A stretch of DNA of 64,000 nucleotides from Malus domestica (GCF_042453785.1 NC_091667.1:36386001-36450000), one strand, 5' to 3'; positions 14,061-26,800 are shown, numbered from the stretch's first letter. Notes: generated from the letters alone by a model not told the origin. A program made the numbers and translations.

Positions 14061-15690
14061 AGAGCGTTCATGACTCATGAGTCCCGCACATCAAAACCTT
14101 GGGCACCTGGTGGCGTTTTACTGCGCGGAAAGCAATTATGTAAATACAATACACTCTAGTGTGTTAGAGCTTATTTGACAATGTTTTTAAAATGATTAAA
14201 AATGTTTTTGGTAAAATTAATTTTGGGAAGTGTATTCAATTGAAATTTTGAAGGATTTTAATTCTTTTAATGAATTTAGGGGTATTCATTCAGGATTTTA
14301 AGTGATTCTCTAAAATTCAAGGTGTATTAAATTATAATTTTAAGATAGTTTATTAAAATCCTTAGAAATTCGGGTGTATTCAATTAGGATTTTAAATAAG
14401 TTTATAACATTCCAGATGTATTCAATTAGAAATTTATTTTAAAAAAATTAAGAGAGTTGAGTTGAGGAATTTGAGAGAATTTGAGAAATTTCGTAGTGTA
14501 TTTTAAGCATCCACAAATCTCAATTATCCTCATGAGATTTCGAGGGAATTGAATCAAAATTTTATATGAAATATCTACAAATCAATTAAACTCTATAAAA
14601 ATCAAGAGCGTTCATGAGTCATGAGTCCCCCACATCAAAACCTTGGGCACCTGGTGGCGTTTTACTGCACGGAAAGCAATTATGTAAATACAATACACTC
14701 TAGTGTGTTAGAGCTTATTTGACAATGTTTTTAAAATGATTAAAAATGTTTTTGGTAAAATTAATTTTGAGAAGTGTATTCAATTGAAATTTTGAAGGAT
14801 TTTAATTCTTTTAATGAATTTAGGGGTATTCATTCAGGATTTTAAGTGATTCTCTGAAATTCAAGGTGTATTCAATTATAATTTTAAGATAGTTTATTAA
14901 AATCTTAGAAATTCGGGTGTATTCAATTAGGATTTTAAATAAATTTATAACATTCCAGATGTATTCAATTAGAAATTTATTTTAAAAAAATTAAGAGAGT
15001 TGAGTTGAGGAATTTGAGAGAATTTGAGAGATTTCGTAGTGTATTTTAAGCATCCACAAATCTCAATTATCCTCATGAGATTTCGAAGGAATTGAATCAA
15101 AATTTTATATGAAATATCTACAAATCAATTAAACTCTATAAAAATCAAGAGTGCTCATGAGTCATGAGTCCCCCACATCAAAACCTTGGGCACCTGGTGG
15201 CGTTTTACTGCACGGAAAGCAATTATGTAAATACAATACACTCTAGTGTGTTAGAGCTTATTTGACAATGTTTTTAAAATGATTAAAAATGTTTTTGGTA
15301 AAATTAATTTTGGGAAGTGTATTCAATTGAAATTTTGAAGGATTTTAATTCTTTTAATGAATTTAGGGGTATTCATTCAGGATTTTAAGTGATTTTCTGA
15401 AATTCAAGGTGTATTCAATTATAATTTTAAGATAGTTTATTAAAATCCTTAGAAATTCGGGTGTATTCAATTAGGATTTTAAATAAGTTTATAACATTCC
15501 AGATGTATTCAATTAGAAATTTATTTTAAAAAAATTAAGAGAGTTGAGTTGAGGAATTTGAGAGAATTTGAGAGATTTCGTAGTGTATTTTAAGCATCCA
15601 CAAATCTCAATTATCCTCATGAGATTTCGAAGGAATTGAATCAAAATTTTATATGAAATATCTACAAATCAATTAAACTCTATAAAAATC
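14061..15690. repeat. Three direct tandem copies of a 543-bp unit
   Basis: Copies start at 14061, 14605 and 15148, giving periods of 544 and 543 bases. Each opens with AGAG(C/T)G(T/C)TCATGA(C/G)TCATGAG and runs through the same AT-rich text to CTCTATAAAAATC. The copies differ by only scattered single bases, so the amplification is recent. Inside each unit the motif GTGTATTCAATTAGGATTTT recurs in degenerate form. There is no coding potential. Confidence 0.95.
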
Positions 15691-17243
15691 CATGAATTTA
15701 TAAATTCATTAAAGTCCCTCAAATTCTCAACTGAATACATCTCATTCGGTTTTCAAAAGCACTTTAAGGTTTTAAGTTTTATTCCTCTTGGAGTGAAGCA
15801 CGATACTACAGTGGATGGTTTGTTGGTAGATGAGGGGTGTGTCCAATGGAATGGGGATTTAATTAAGTGCATGTTCTACGAGGAAGAGGCAAAGCTGATT
15901 CTGAGCATTCCCTTGAGTTATTTCAAGCCACCATAGCAGTTAGGTTGGGTTGCAGAGAAGGATGGAATGTTTTTGACAAAAAGTGCTTACTTGGTGGCTC
16001 GGTCGGGTGGAAATATAAGTGGGGATGAAACCACTAGTTCTGAAATGAATGGGGGGTTTGAAACATATGCGTATGGCAGTGCTGTCTAAATGCCTTACCA
16101 ACTAGAGAAAATTTGATGAGAAGAAAGGTGATCACAACTGCTACTTGTCATTTTTTGTGATGGATAAACGGAAAGTGTTGAACATGCGTTATTGGAATGC
16201 CCTAGATTAGCGTCTATCTGATTTTCTAGCCCATTATGTTTGAGGACAGAAAGACAATTCCATGGTAGTTTCCGTATGTGGCTGGTAGAGGTGGCGGGAT
16301 TACTTGCCTGTCAAAGCTTTGACTCAGTTTTGATATTGATATGGAATATCTGGAAGGAACGTAACTCTTTTTTATGGAATGGGAAGGCATTGAATTAGGT
16401 GGATATTATTTGTAAGTCCCACGCATGGTTGCAGGAATTTAGGAAATGACATAGTCCTAAAAAGGGCAGCTAACAGACCACCCCTCAAAAATAGGAGAAA
16501 CCTAGTGTGGGCTGGTTTAAATGTAACTTCGATGGCGCATGAGACGAGCTAGGTGAGTTATAGGGTATTACTGTGGTGATTCAGCTACAACTATGCATTT
16601 CAGAGGGGTCAGCTCGGCAGTTTTGGCTGAGATCATGGCTGCTCGGGCAGCAGTTCTTTTTGCTTGTAACCTGGGAGTAATGTAGTTGGAAGTGCATGGG
16701 GATGTAATGTTGGTTATCAATGTTTTGCAAAGTGACACGGCAGCTCTAAGCAATGGTACGTTTGGTAATATTTTGAATTATGCTAGTTAAATGTTGAAGT
16801 CTTTTCTGAATTGGAAGGCCACATTTGGTCGACGTGAGACGAGCAAGATTGCATATCGGCTCGTGAGATTGGGCTTAATGAGGGATACTCAAGTTTTATG
16901 GTTTGAAGAACCTTCTAATCTCTGATTTGCTTTTTGAAGATAGAATTATTATTTAATTTAGAGGTGTAGTGCATTATTTTTCCCTTGAACCAGGTTGAAA
17001 TCCCTGGCAAGGTTTTTATTGAGGCCCATTGCTAGCTCCATATCCTTGTTGCTTGTACGGTTTCTTTCTCATTTATGGAATATTGTACTTCTTTCAAAAA
17101 AAATAAAAAATAAATAAATGTTGCTTCTTGCATGAAATAATTCAAATGTTTTTCCATAATTCACTTGAATATGATTGATTTCAAAATCATTTTTAATAAA
17201 AACGCTTTCAGTCATCTTAAAAACACTTCCAAATAAGCCTTTA
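14165..17243. mobile_element. Possible TIR element enclosing the tandem repeats and a LINE relic
   Basis: The text at about 14165-14210 (AGCTTATTTGACAATGTTTT and onward) reappears in reverse complement at about 17190-17243 (ending CACTTCCAAATAAGCCT). The two arms therefore look like terminal inverted repeats of one hAT-type MITE-like element whose left part was later tandemly tripled and whose interior received a retroelement. The short word TTAG occurs at both edges. The arms are imperfect, so this is an inference. Confidence 0.45.
15780..17118 (+). pseudogene. Decayed non-LTR retrotransposon relic (zf-RVT and RNase H-like end)
   Basis: Broken plus-strand reading frames give short stretches typical of the 3' half of plant LINE polyproteins. 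Near 15840-16000 the words ILSIPLSYF and KSAYLVARSGG match the zinc-finger/RVT-associated linker. Near 16500-16740 WFKCNFDGA and, after a frameshift, MAARAAVLFACNLGV and VHGDVMLVINVLQ match an RNase H-like RVT_3 domain. Many stops and frameshifts make it a pseudogene. An A-rich tail at 17096-17118 fits a LINE 3' terminus. The endonuclease and most of the RT are missing, so the copy is 5'-truncated. Confidence 0.75.
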
Positions 17244-17261
17244 GATATTCACTAAATTCTA

Positions 17262-17715
17262 TTTAACCCAATTGGTCCTTCAACTTTAACCCAATTGGAG
17301 TAATGATCTCTTAACTAAAAATCTATTACCATGCAATGGTCCCTCAACTCATCAAAATGTCCAGTTATGATCATTTTTGTCAACTCCATTAGAATTTATG
17401 TCAAAATGAGTTACGTGCCGTATATGTGAGGCTAAATCAACGTTCAAATATGGAAAATCAAATAAGAAAAAATTGTATTAATGATCTCTAAACTTTAATT
17501 CAACTAGAGAAATTGTCCCTCAAGTTTAACTCAATTAGAGCAATGGTCCTTTAACTTTAACCTAATTGTAGTAATAGTCCTTCAAACGTAACTTATTTTG
17601 ACATAATTTTGACATAGTTGGCGAAAAAGATCATAACGGCACATTTTGATGAGTTGAGGGACCATTGTTCAAATTTGATTAAAATTGAGGGACCATTACT
17701 ACAATTTACTCAATT
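17262..17715. mobile_element. Inverted-repeat (MITE-like) element
   Basis: The phrase ATGGTCCCTCAACTCATCAA at about 17336-17390 (followed by AATGTCCAGTTATGATC) recurs in reverse complement at about 17618-17675 (GATCATAACGGCACATTTTG, then ATGAGTTGAGGGACCAT). Outer arms built on CAATTGGAGTAATGATC and its complement extend the pairing toward both ends. No protein is encoded. The structure is that of a fold-back or Mutator-like MITE. Confidence 0.6.
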
Positions 17716-18000
17716 TTTTTTAGATTAGTAACAACTTTTCTCATTCAATAGTTTTACTTAAAATTTTAGTCCAAAATTAAAAAAATTGATTTTAAGCAAA
17801 CTTTTTGGTAACTTCATAATTTTTTTTATGTAGATTATCTTAATTTATTTGTTAGACATTTTAACATAAAAATATTTAAATAATAAAAAATCATTAAACC
17901 TACCTTATTATTACACATATGCACCATATGAAAGAACATAAAAAACCCCACAACCAGTGGCGAAGCCAGAATTTCTCGGGGGGAAGGGCGAACTTAAAAT

Positions 18001-18610
18001 AGTGCAAGGTTAAAGAAAAATGGTAACAGCTAAATCTTTTTATATAGTAATGTCTTTCATAATTAATCAATACAAACAAATTACAATTGTTGACGGCGAG
18101 GTTTCATGTCATGAAAACGTCGCATAATATGCTCATTATCAATAAAAGTAAATACATCTCTCTCAATGTAAACAAGCATGCTATCACTCAACCATTGATC
18201 TCCCATTTTGTTATGTAATGGTGTTTTCACAATCTTCATAGCAGAAAAAGCTCTTTTCATAGCACAAAATGGCGACACCCTCAATTCCCTTTGCAACGGT
18301 TACAAAAGCTAGTTGAAGTTGGTGTGCAAAACAATGAACATAAAATGCTTAAGGATACTTGTTCAAAATCTTTGTTGTAAGGCCATTTAGCTCACCTTTC
18401 ATATTATTAGCTCCATCATAGCTTTGTCCCTGTAACTTGGACATACTAGCTCCACGTTTGATAAGATTATTTTCGTTTGGCTAGCCTAACCTAAGAATAA
18501 TTTACGGAAGTTGGAGATCTTTTGCAGAAAGCTAAAACTTCGACGTTGTCCAAAAATTTGACTCATCCAAAGCAAGATTAAAAAGCCACTCAGACTTAGT
18601 ACCACGATCT
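18001..18610 (-). pseudogene. hAT (TTF-type/ZMYM1-like, DUF4371) transposase remnant
   Basis: Minus-strand translation gives two hAT landmarks in broken frames. At about 18310-18440 it reads YDGANNMKGELNGLTTKILN and, after a stop, VHCFAHQLQLA, the motif of the DUF4371 part of the catalytic region. At 18081-18296 an open stretch contains AFSAMKIVKTPLHNKMGDQW and YIERDVFTFIDNEHIMRRF, the C-terminal dimerisation domain. The sequence between these two blocks, several hundred residues in full-length relatives, is deleted, and stops occur. It therefore cannot encode a working transposase. Confidence 0.85.
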
Positions 18611-18822
18611 AAGTGAGAGGCCTTAAGTTTGATGAGAGTAAAACAATTATAAAAAAAAGGTCAAATCCAAGAGAAAATGTAATCACTGAATAGTATGATA
18701 AATATGTTTGCTAGTGACAATTGCTGCACTAAATTTTCCAACTCAATCATTGTATATTCACAAAGTTGAAGTACATTTGTTCTTCTAATATGATAACCAA
18801 AACTTGTTAGCCTTACATCAGT

Positions 18823-19200
18823 CCCGGAGTAAAAGAAGTTGATGATTTCGAATAACGTTCAAGGAGTGACAATGGCGACCATCCTCATGGATGTTCGTGC
18901 TAGTTAGACCAGCAATATTTAATCTAGCTGCTGATTCATACACATCAACCATTTCCTTCGACATGAAACCTTTTCGAGGAGACTCAATGCATCTTCTTGT
19001 AGAGAATCTGTTCCCCAAGACAAGATCTCCAACATTGGCTTTATGGCATCAGCCTCATGCAAGACGCTGGCTCCTCTTTAAGGAGAGGCTTTGACAACCA
19101 ATGTCGAAAAAGTTTAAATTGCTTCGATGGCAGTTTCATACACTTCTCCCGATAACAGCCTCACCAAGTCAGGCAAAGCTTTTGCTTCCAAAAGACAGAA
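18823..19200 (-). pseudogene. Captured fragment of a U-box/ARM-repeat (PUB) E3 ligase gene
   Basis: Read on the minus strand from 19200, the frame gives LPDLVRLLSGEVYETAIEAI, a stop, then FSTLVVKASP, another stop, and LHEADAIKPMLEILSWGTDS followed by LQEDALSLLEKV. After a +/-1 shift it continues MSKEMVDVYESAARLNIAGL and, after another shift, SLLERYSKSSTSF. This is the armadillo-repeat C-terminal region of plant U-box ubiquitin ligases (PUB43/44-like, from memory). It lies wholly within the hAT element. Stops and frameshifts show decay after capture. The family call is good; the exact donor gene is unknown. Confidence 0.75.
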
Positions 19201-19516
19201 TATGGAAGTCACACTGCAGATACCACCGTGCGTTGAGCATAGTGGAGCGTTCGATGGCTTGAAACAGGACCAGCAACCGGTGGGTTTGGAGACAGTGGTG
19301 AGCTTTGGAGACAGTGGTCCCCTCTATACATATTTTTTTTCTTTTCCCCACTTATACGAAACGGCACGGTTTCTTTTCCCCATTTATACGAAACAGCACT
19401 TGGGTGTTTTGAAAAAAAATTCAACAGAGCAGAACTGCAGCACCGGCGCTGTACCAGATGAGACGAAGAGCAGCAGCAGGAGGGGAGGGGCGGGCCAGCG
19501 CTCCAGCCTTGTTTTT

Positions 19517-19552
19517 CCGGCGAGGGGAGTGGCGGCCGCCACTCCTCGCCCT
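19517..19552. repeat. GC-rich near-palindrome inside the right end of the hAT element
   Basis: GGCGAGGGGAGTGGCGGCC is followed by its near-complement GGCCGCCACTCCTCGCC. The hairpin ends a few bases before the right TIR. Subterminal repeats bind transposase in some hAT elements, but a role here is inference. Confidence 0.6.
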
Positions 19553-19578
19553 CACGTGGCTTCGCCACTGCCCACAAC

Positions 19579-20830
19579 CAACCCAATTCTTAAACAGAAA
19601 TACATAGATGGGTAGAAAGAAAAAAAGGAATAATTGTTTGACGATAATTGATTTTGTGTGAATGTTTGAACAAATACATTGGAATTTATAGAGTTTTTTT
19701 AGTGAATTTTGATTAAAATAAAATTTTAAACTATGTCCAATTTTGGGTTGTAGATTTTTGTTTTACCATTAGATTTGATCGTCTCAATCATTGGATTTAA
19801 TGTATTTATAAATTTGATTTTTGAAGAATGGAATATAGAACGTTGGTTTAACTAACTATACAACCACGTGGGCTCTCCAATAAAAAAATAATTGCTGGTT
19901 TTTTTGCAACAACATTAGCAACTGGTTCCACAACTTGGCTCATTTTCTGGAATAAATTTGGTATAAAATAAGTTTTAACCAAAAAAATTCTTTGAGCCAA
20001 ATGATTGGAGAAGTTTGAGCGAGTTTAAAACTTAAATTTGGTTTGATATGTTTTTAAAATATAATTTTTTGTTTTTAAAACAATAAATATTAAATAATTT
20101 AGCTAAATTAATCTTTTTTAAAACAAAAAATATTGTATCCAAGAACTATGCCTAAATAATTGGATTAAAAAATAAGGCGTGGTTTGGATACCAAATTATT
20201 CCAGGTGGGGGGATGATATTGCGGATCTGGGGTCGAGTGCCTTATACAGGTATATAAAAGCCCCTTCCCTTCCACACAAACTCTCTCCTCCACCATCCCC
20301 TACAATATACCACCTTACTGACTCACTGAGCTCGTCGTCTCCGGCCGCCGCAAACCGCCGGTAAGCTTCTCTCTCGTCTTCTGTTTTCTTCCCATGCGAT
20401 TCAACTCGTTTCAATTTCCCCGTTTTCAGTTTATGCTTCTCGTTTTTGTTTGGCTATTTGTTTGTGATAGAATATTTGAGAAGCGTTGGATCGTTTGATG
20501 AACTGATATGTTATGGATTGTTGATAGTTTTGTTAAACGGGGTAGCTTTTAGTTTGGCAATGTCGCTAGGGTTAGTGTTTATCATGGATTGAGTTGTTTC
20601 TGTTACTGATTTCTGATTGGCAGCTAGGGTTTCCTTTTCTGTTGGGTTGCACGACGTATTTGTTTAATTTCTTTTGTGGTGTATGTATATAATGTGTACT
20701 GTGTTTTGTAATTTTTTATTATATAATCTTGGAATTTCATTTTTGTTTCTTGTTATATTTGGATATAAGTAAGCAGTGACACTTTTTCGAGTTCGCTGCG
20801 CACAGCACCCCTTCATATAGCATTGCCGAA
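19579..20830 (+). promoter_or_regulatory. CAND1 upstream region, TATA box and 5'-UTR intron
   Basis: A canonical TATA box, TATATAAAAG, is at 20251-20260. It is followed by a C/T-rich leader (about 20283-20350). A GT donor after CAAACCGCCG at 20361 and an AG acceptor at 20776 define a likely 416-base intron in the 5' UTR, leaving about 54 leader bases before the ATG at 20831. Leader introns often raise expression of housekeeping plant genes. The stretch 19579-20170 is AT-rich and holds nothing else recognisable. Confidence 0.7.
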
Positions 20831-23800
20831 ATGGCGAACTTAGCAATGACCGGTATACTGGAGAAGGTATGTTCCTTTGAAGCTTGTGTTTCCTTGATAG
20901 ACACTAATTTGTTTCTAGGAGCATGTTTGTTGGTGAAAGGAAGATGAATTCTCACCTGTTGTTTCAGCTAGCAGTACGTGTGATATGTTTTGATTTGTTT
21001 GAGTTTGTTTTGCAGATGACGGGCAAGGATAAGGATTTCAGATATATGGCTACTTCTGATTTACTGAACGAATTAAACAAAGATAGTTTTAAAGCTGATT
21101 CTGATCTGGAGATAAAGTTGACAAGTATTATTATACAGCAACTTGATGATGTTGCTGGTGATGTATCTGGATTGGCCGTGAAATGGTATGGAATTTTTGT
21201 ATGATTTTACCTATTACACAAACAGAGTTGATTTTCCTCTTATCTGTTGGTTACACCATGCTTTAATTCAATTCACTGTTCACTGTTGTCATTGCTGTGC
21301 AAGTATGGTTCTGACTAGTGTTTGCAAATGATTATACAACTGTTATTGGTGGATTTTAATAAAGAATTTTACAAACTTATAAAGCTTTCTTAGTTCTTTG
21401 CTAGTAAAGTAACCTTTGCATAAGTTTTAGATATATTGTCACAGTTTGTAGGTTGATTAATAGAATGTTATGGAAGTCTCTGCAGAAGTTTCAGCCATGG
21501 ATGCTTTCAAGTATCATGTCCTCAATTATCAAACTCACATCTCCAAATGGAAGTGTCCTAATAATCATAAAAAAAACTAGTCATAACCTTTCATTGACAC
21601 CTTATTTTGTTTTGGCGTATACTGTTTGGATGAGTAGAATATTTGGAATAAAATTTTATGATACGGAAATGCTGCAGTTGAAGATTTATGCAACATTTAA
21701 TTTGATTCTTTGTCTGTTATTTTTATGTAATACTACAGTCTCGTTCCATTAGTTAAGAAGGTCAGCGAGCCACGAGTTGTGGAGATGACAAATAAGCTTT
21801 GTGAGAAATTGCTAAAGGACAAGGATCATCGTGATATTGCAAGCATAGCTTTGAAGACTATTATTGCTGAAATTTCCACTCAGTCTCTTGCCCAGTCTAT
21901 TCTTCTATCTATTTTGCCGCAGTTGGTTAAAGGAATTACTGATCCAGTGAGTTAGTAGATCTTATCCTTTTCACTTTATCATAGATATTTTTTCCCTTTT
22001 GGGTACATACTCTTTCTATTATTTAATAAGTTAAGTTCTGTCTACTAACTTGGAAATGAAGTAACTAACGAGATTGATGATTTGCACATGCATTCAACAA
22101 ATTCACATCCATGGTGACCGTAGTGATGTTTGAAATTTGTAAGTAGCCACACTTTGGAATGTGTGAAGGCTGTCTAAACAATGAAAAGGTTTTATAAGTT
22201 TGCAATTTTACAATGACAAAGAATTGATGTGTGTTTATCTTGGTATTTTTATTTTGTTTTTAGCAACTTTGTTAGTAGAAGGGCAATTGGTTCTGCAGGC
22301 TGTGTGTGAACTGGAATAACAGAATGAAAATTGGGGTAATACCTGAAAGGGAAAGGAAATGAATGATTTATATCCCTTAGTTAATTGATATGTGATCTTG
22401 TTTGAATAAAGGCTCATAAACTAGTGATTAATTCAATAAAAGGGTTGTGCTATCTTTCATTTCCTCTGTTGTCATCTGTTGTCATTTGTTATTCCATTTT
22501 TGCTTTTACTATTCCTAGATGCCAACTTTTGGTGTTTATTTCTGATTTATTGTGCTGTAATCCCAGGGAATGAACCATGAGATCAAATGTGAATGTCTTG
22601 ATAACTTATGTGATGTTCTTCATAAGTTTGGCAATTTAATGGCAACTGATCATGAGCTGCTATTAAGTGCTCTCTTGTCTCAGTTGAGCTACAATCAAGC
22701 CAGCGTGAGGAAGAAAACTGTGTCATGCATTGGTAAGATTCACTGGTTCTTTTGCACTCACTAAGCCCATAATACTAGTTCAAGAGGGTCATGTGGTTGA
22801 TCACATCAACGTTATTTTGCTTTGCCTGAAACAAGTACAAGTTGTTTTGAAGATCTAAACACAAATAGTCTGTTTATACTTTTTTGGGTTCTTGTTATTT
22901 ATTTCTGAAATCTAAAAGTTGTCCTAGATTGTAATTAATCATCTTTTCCAAAGAAACATGTACACAATACCATGTATTGAGAAACCTGTTCATTCTTGTG
23001 GAAGTTGGTGTTGGCAAGTCTATAATGAAATAGTAGATTAAACTGTACAAATTGTTTTGCCTTCAGCTTCCCTTGCATCGAGCTTGTCAGATGATCTGTT
23101 AGCAAAGGCAACCACTGAAGTTGTCCAGAAATTGAGAAATAAAGGCACAAAATCAGAAATGACTCGAACAAATATTCAGATGATTGGTGCTTTAAGGTGA
23201 GCTTTGTGGGTTTTAATGAAATGCCTTTGGTTCCATTTCCCCATTTATAGCTGGGGTAATAAAGGCTGATGTTATTCACTTTCAAGTGGGGAGTAATGTA
23301 TGGCCAAAAGAAGTGGGGTAGATGACTATAACCATGGATATACAAGTATCTGATTTTAGTCATAGAGTAACTTACTTTTGGTAACTAGTTTATATCACTG
23401 TGTGCAGTCGTGCTGTTGGATATCGTTTTGGACCCCATCTTGCTGACACTGTCCCAGTGTTAATTAATTACTGCACAAGTGCATCAGAGAATGACGAGGA
23501 GCTTCGTGAATACAGCTTGCAGGTACTGTATGTTTGTTCTGTATTGTTTTTAGATTTTTCTGTTTATTTCCAGGACTATATAAAAGGTGTGTTATGTATA
23601 TACCGATTTTATTATACCTATATTTATAAATTTGGTTTATGCTCATATATGCTTTTGACTGCAGGCATTAGAGAGTTTTCTGCTTAGGTGCCCCAGGGAC
23701 ATTTCTCCGTATTGTGATGAAATTCTTCATCTTAACTTGGAATATCTAAGTTATGACCCAAACTTCACGGATAACATGGAAGAAGATACTGATGATGAAA

Positions 23801-26800
23801 CTCATGAGGAGGAGGAAGATGAGTATGTGTTCACTATGTTTGATGTTATAATTGATTCATAGTCACAGACCCAGAGGTATTCAATAAAATTTCTAGTTAT
23901 TCTGTCTTCTTTATTATGTTATAGTGGGAGTGCGACAGAATATACAGATGATGAAGATGTCAGCTGGAAAGTTCGTAGAGCAGCAGCTAAATGCTTATCA
24001 GCATTAATTGTATCACGTCCTGAGATGCTATCAAAGCTGTATGGGGAGGTATCTTTGAAATAGCTCTTCAATTATGTTTTTTTTTTTTTTTTTTCACATG
24101 ATATTATTAATATGTGGGTTTCTGCTTTTCTGCAGGCTTGTCCGAAATTAATTGACAGATTTAAAGAGAGGGAGGAAAATGTCAAGGTAAGCCAGAATGA
24201 ACATCTGTTAGTTTTCCATTGAGCTTCATGGGGTTGATTATCTGATAATATTTCTCTGCAGATGGACATTTTCAATACATTCACTGAACTGTTGCAGCAA
24301 ACTGGAAATGTTACAAAAGGACAAAATGACATAAATGAACAGAGGTAACTTAGTTGTACACTTGTGCGTGATCCTATTGTCAAATCACACGCAGTTTGTT
24401 TTCGTTCTTACCTCCTATCTAGCATTTTCTTAGATGAGTATGGTTTTAGAAATTTTAGATTCTTAACTAGGGAATTGATTATTATAAATGTTTTGTGTAT
24501 AGTTCTCATAACTGCTTTCTTTTACTCTATGATCATCTTCCACAACTTTAGAGAGATTGCTCTGTCAGCAACTCCTTGGGATTTCTATTTCTTTTTCCCC
24601 ATTGCTTGAGTTGCATGGTTTTTCTCGTTATCAAGAATACATGATGTGATATTGGCTAAATTATTGGCATATTTTGCAGTCCAAGGTGGCTACTGAAGCA
24701 AGAAGTGCCAAAGATCATCAGATCTATAAATAGGCAGCTACGTGAGAAATCTATCAAGACAAAGGTTGGAATATCTGATGCCCCTATCGGATGGGTTCAT
24801 TATGGACATATTATGAACTATATAACATTGATCTATTTGCAGGTTGGTGCGTTTTCCGTTTTGAAAGAACTTGTGGTGGTCTTGCCAGATTGCCTGGCGG
24901 ATCACATTGGCTCACTCATTCCCGGAATTGAAAAGGCATTAAATGTAAGTACTATTCTCTCAAACTGGAAGTTTATTCCCCATTAGTTTAATATAAGTTT
25001 CTCTAATGCTGATATTTGTTCTCTTTAATTTTCTTTCTAGGATAAGTCCTCTACCTCCAATTTGAAGATTGAAGCTCTTATATTTACAAGATTGGTCTTG
25101 GCATCGCATTATCCTTCTGTTTTCCATCCTTACATCAAGGTAAGTACAGTAATTCTTACGTTTATGCTATGCTATGAATATGCTGATATGATACAGATTT
25201 TTTTTTTATTGAAATATATTGCAGTTAATTACATTATGATAGTGAGAAATAGACCACAAGGTGCATTTTGTGTAGGTACGGTGACGGTATAATTTATAAA
25301 CTGATATTATTGCAGGCTCTTTCTAGTCCTGTTTTATCTGCTGTGGGGGAGCGTTATTACAAAGTCACAGCTGAGGCATTAAGAGTGTGTGGGGAACTTG
25401 TCCGTGTGGTTCGCCCAAATATTGAGGTGAATTAATTGGCACCCTTAGGCACTTTAGGCTTGATGCATTGTCAAACCACTTTGCTTAAATTATTTGGCTT
25501 TTTTCATGTAGGGAGTTGGTTTTGACTTCAAACCTTACGTTCATCCAATATATAATGCCATAATGTCACGCTTGACAAACCAAGATCAAGATCAGGTCAG
25601 TAAAATTCCTCTTAGATTGTACTTTACGAATAATTTGTCTTAAATGGTTATGTCTGTATTGTTGCTCATGTCCATTCTTATTCAGGAGGTCAAGGAATGT
25701 GCTATATCTTGCATGGGTCTAGTTGTGTCAACATTTGGGGATAACCTTGATGTTGAGTTACCTGTATGCCTTCCTGTGCTTGTTGATCGAATGGGAAACG
25801 AGATTACTCGACTTACAGCTGTGAAGGTAATTCTGCGCATGTTCATTTTTTTTGGGCTTTCTGTTCTTGAGGCATACACACGGGACTCTCTATTTCAATG
25901 TTTATGTGTTTAGTTTTTAAGGTCTTAAGTGCTTTGGTTTCCAGGCATTTGCCGTCATTGCCGCTTCTCCGCTGAAAATAGATCTGTCCTGTGTGTTGGA
26001 GCAAGTGATTGCGGAGTTGACTGCATTCCTAAGGAAGGTGCGGTAATTTGCTTAATTTGATGTTGAATTGATACTTTGTACAAATATTTTTTCTTACATT
26101 TGTCTTAGAACCCCTCAAACATGTATGTAATTTTTTCTAACATTCTTTGCCTTTGTGGAAATCAGGCTAATCGGCCTTTAAGACAGGCAACATTGGGGAC
26201 CTTGAATTCCCTAATTGTTGCTTACGGCGACAAAATTGGTTCAGCAGCTTATGAAGTTATTATTGTAGAGCTTGCTACACTGATAAGGTTCTGTTGCTGC
26301 TTCACCATTTTTTTTCATTTGTTCTTTCCATAGTATTGTCTGATCAGTAGCTGGGTGCTTTAGTTTCTGAACCCTAATTTCCTGTCAATACCCCTTTACA
26401 GTGATTCAGACTTGCATATGACGGCCCTTGCCCTGGAACTCTGCTGCACCTTGATGGCTGACAGGTCAAGCCCAGTTGTTGGTTTGGCTGTTAGAAGCAA
26501 AGTTCTTCCGCAAGCACTAACATTAATTAGAAGCTCATTGCTGCAGGGGCAAGCCCTTTCGGTAAAAAATTTCTATCTAGCGGGTGTTTTGTTATGATAT
26601 TGAAACATTGCACATGTTTGAGAACATACTTTGTTGAATAATGCAGGCTTTGCAAAACTTTTTTGCTTCCTTGGTGTATTCTGCAAATACAAGTTTTGAT
26701 GCCTTGCTAGACTCTCTTCTTTTGAGTGCTAAACCATCTCCTCAGTTGGGTGGGGTTGCAAAGCAAGCTTTGTATTCAATAGCTCAATGTGTGGCCGTCC

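Larger units (their letters stand above)
17955..19570 (-). mobile_element. hAT transposon with TIRs, 8-bp TSD and captured gene fragment
   Basis: Both ends carry the same 14-base terminal inverted repeat, CAGTGGCGAAGCCA at 17955-17968 and its complement at 19557-19570. The flanking octamer CCCACAAC occurs at 17947-17954 and again at 19571-19578, the 8-bp target duplication expected of hAT elements. The 1616-bp interior holds broken hAT transposase pieces on the minus strand at the left and a fragment of a plant U-box/ARM gene in the middle. It ends with a GC-rich near-palindrome just inside the right TIR. It is non-autonomous because the transposase is incomplete. Confidence 0.9.

Noticed and set aside
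19127-19615. 162-codon plus-strand open frame
   Set aside because: It runs antisense to the captured U-box fragment and through the right TIR of the hAT element; composition is low-complexity and no family is recognisable.
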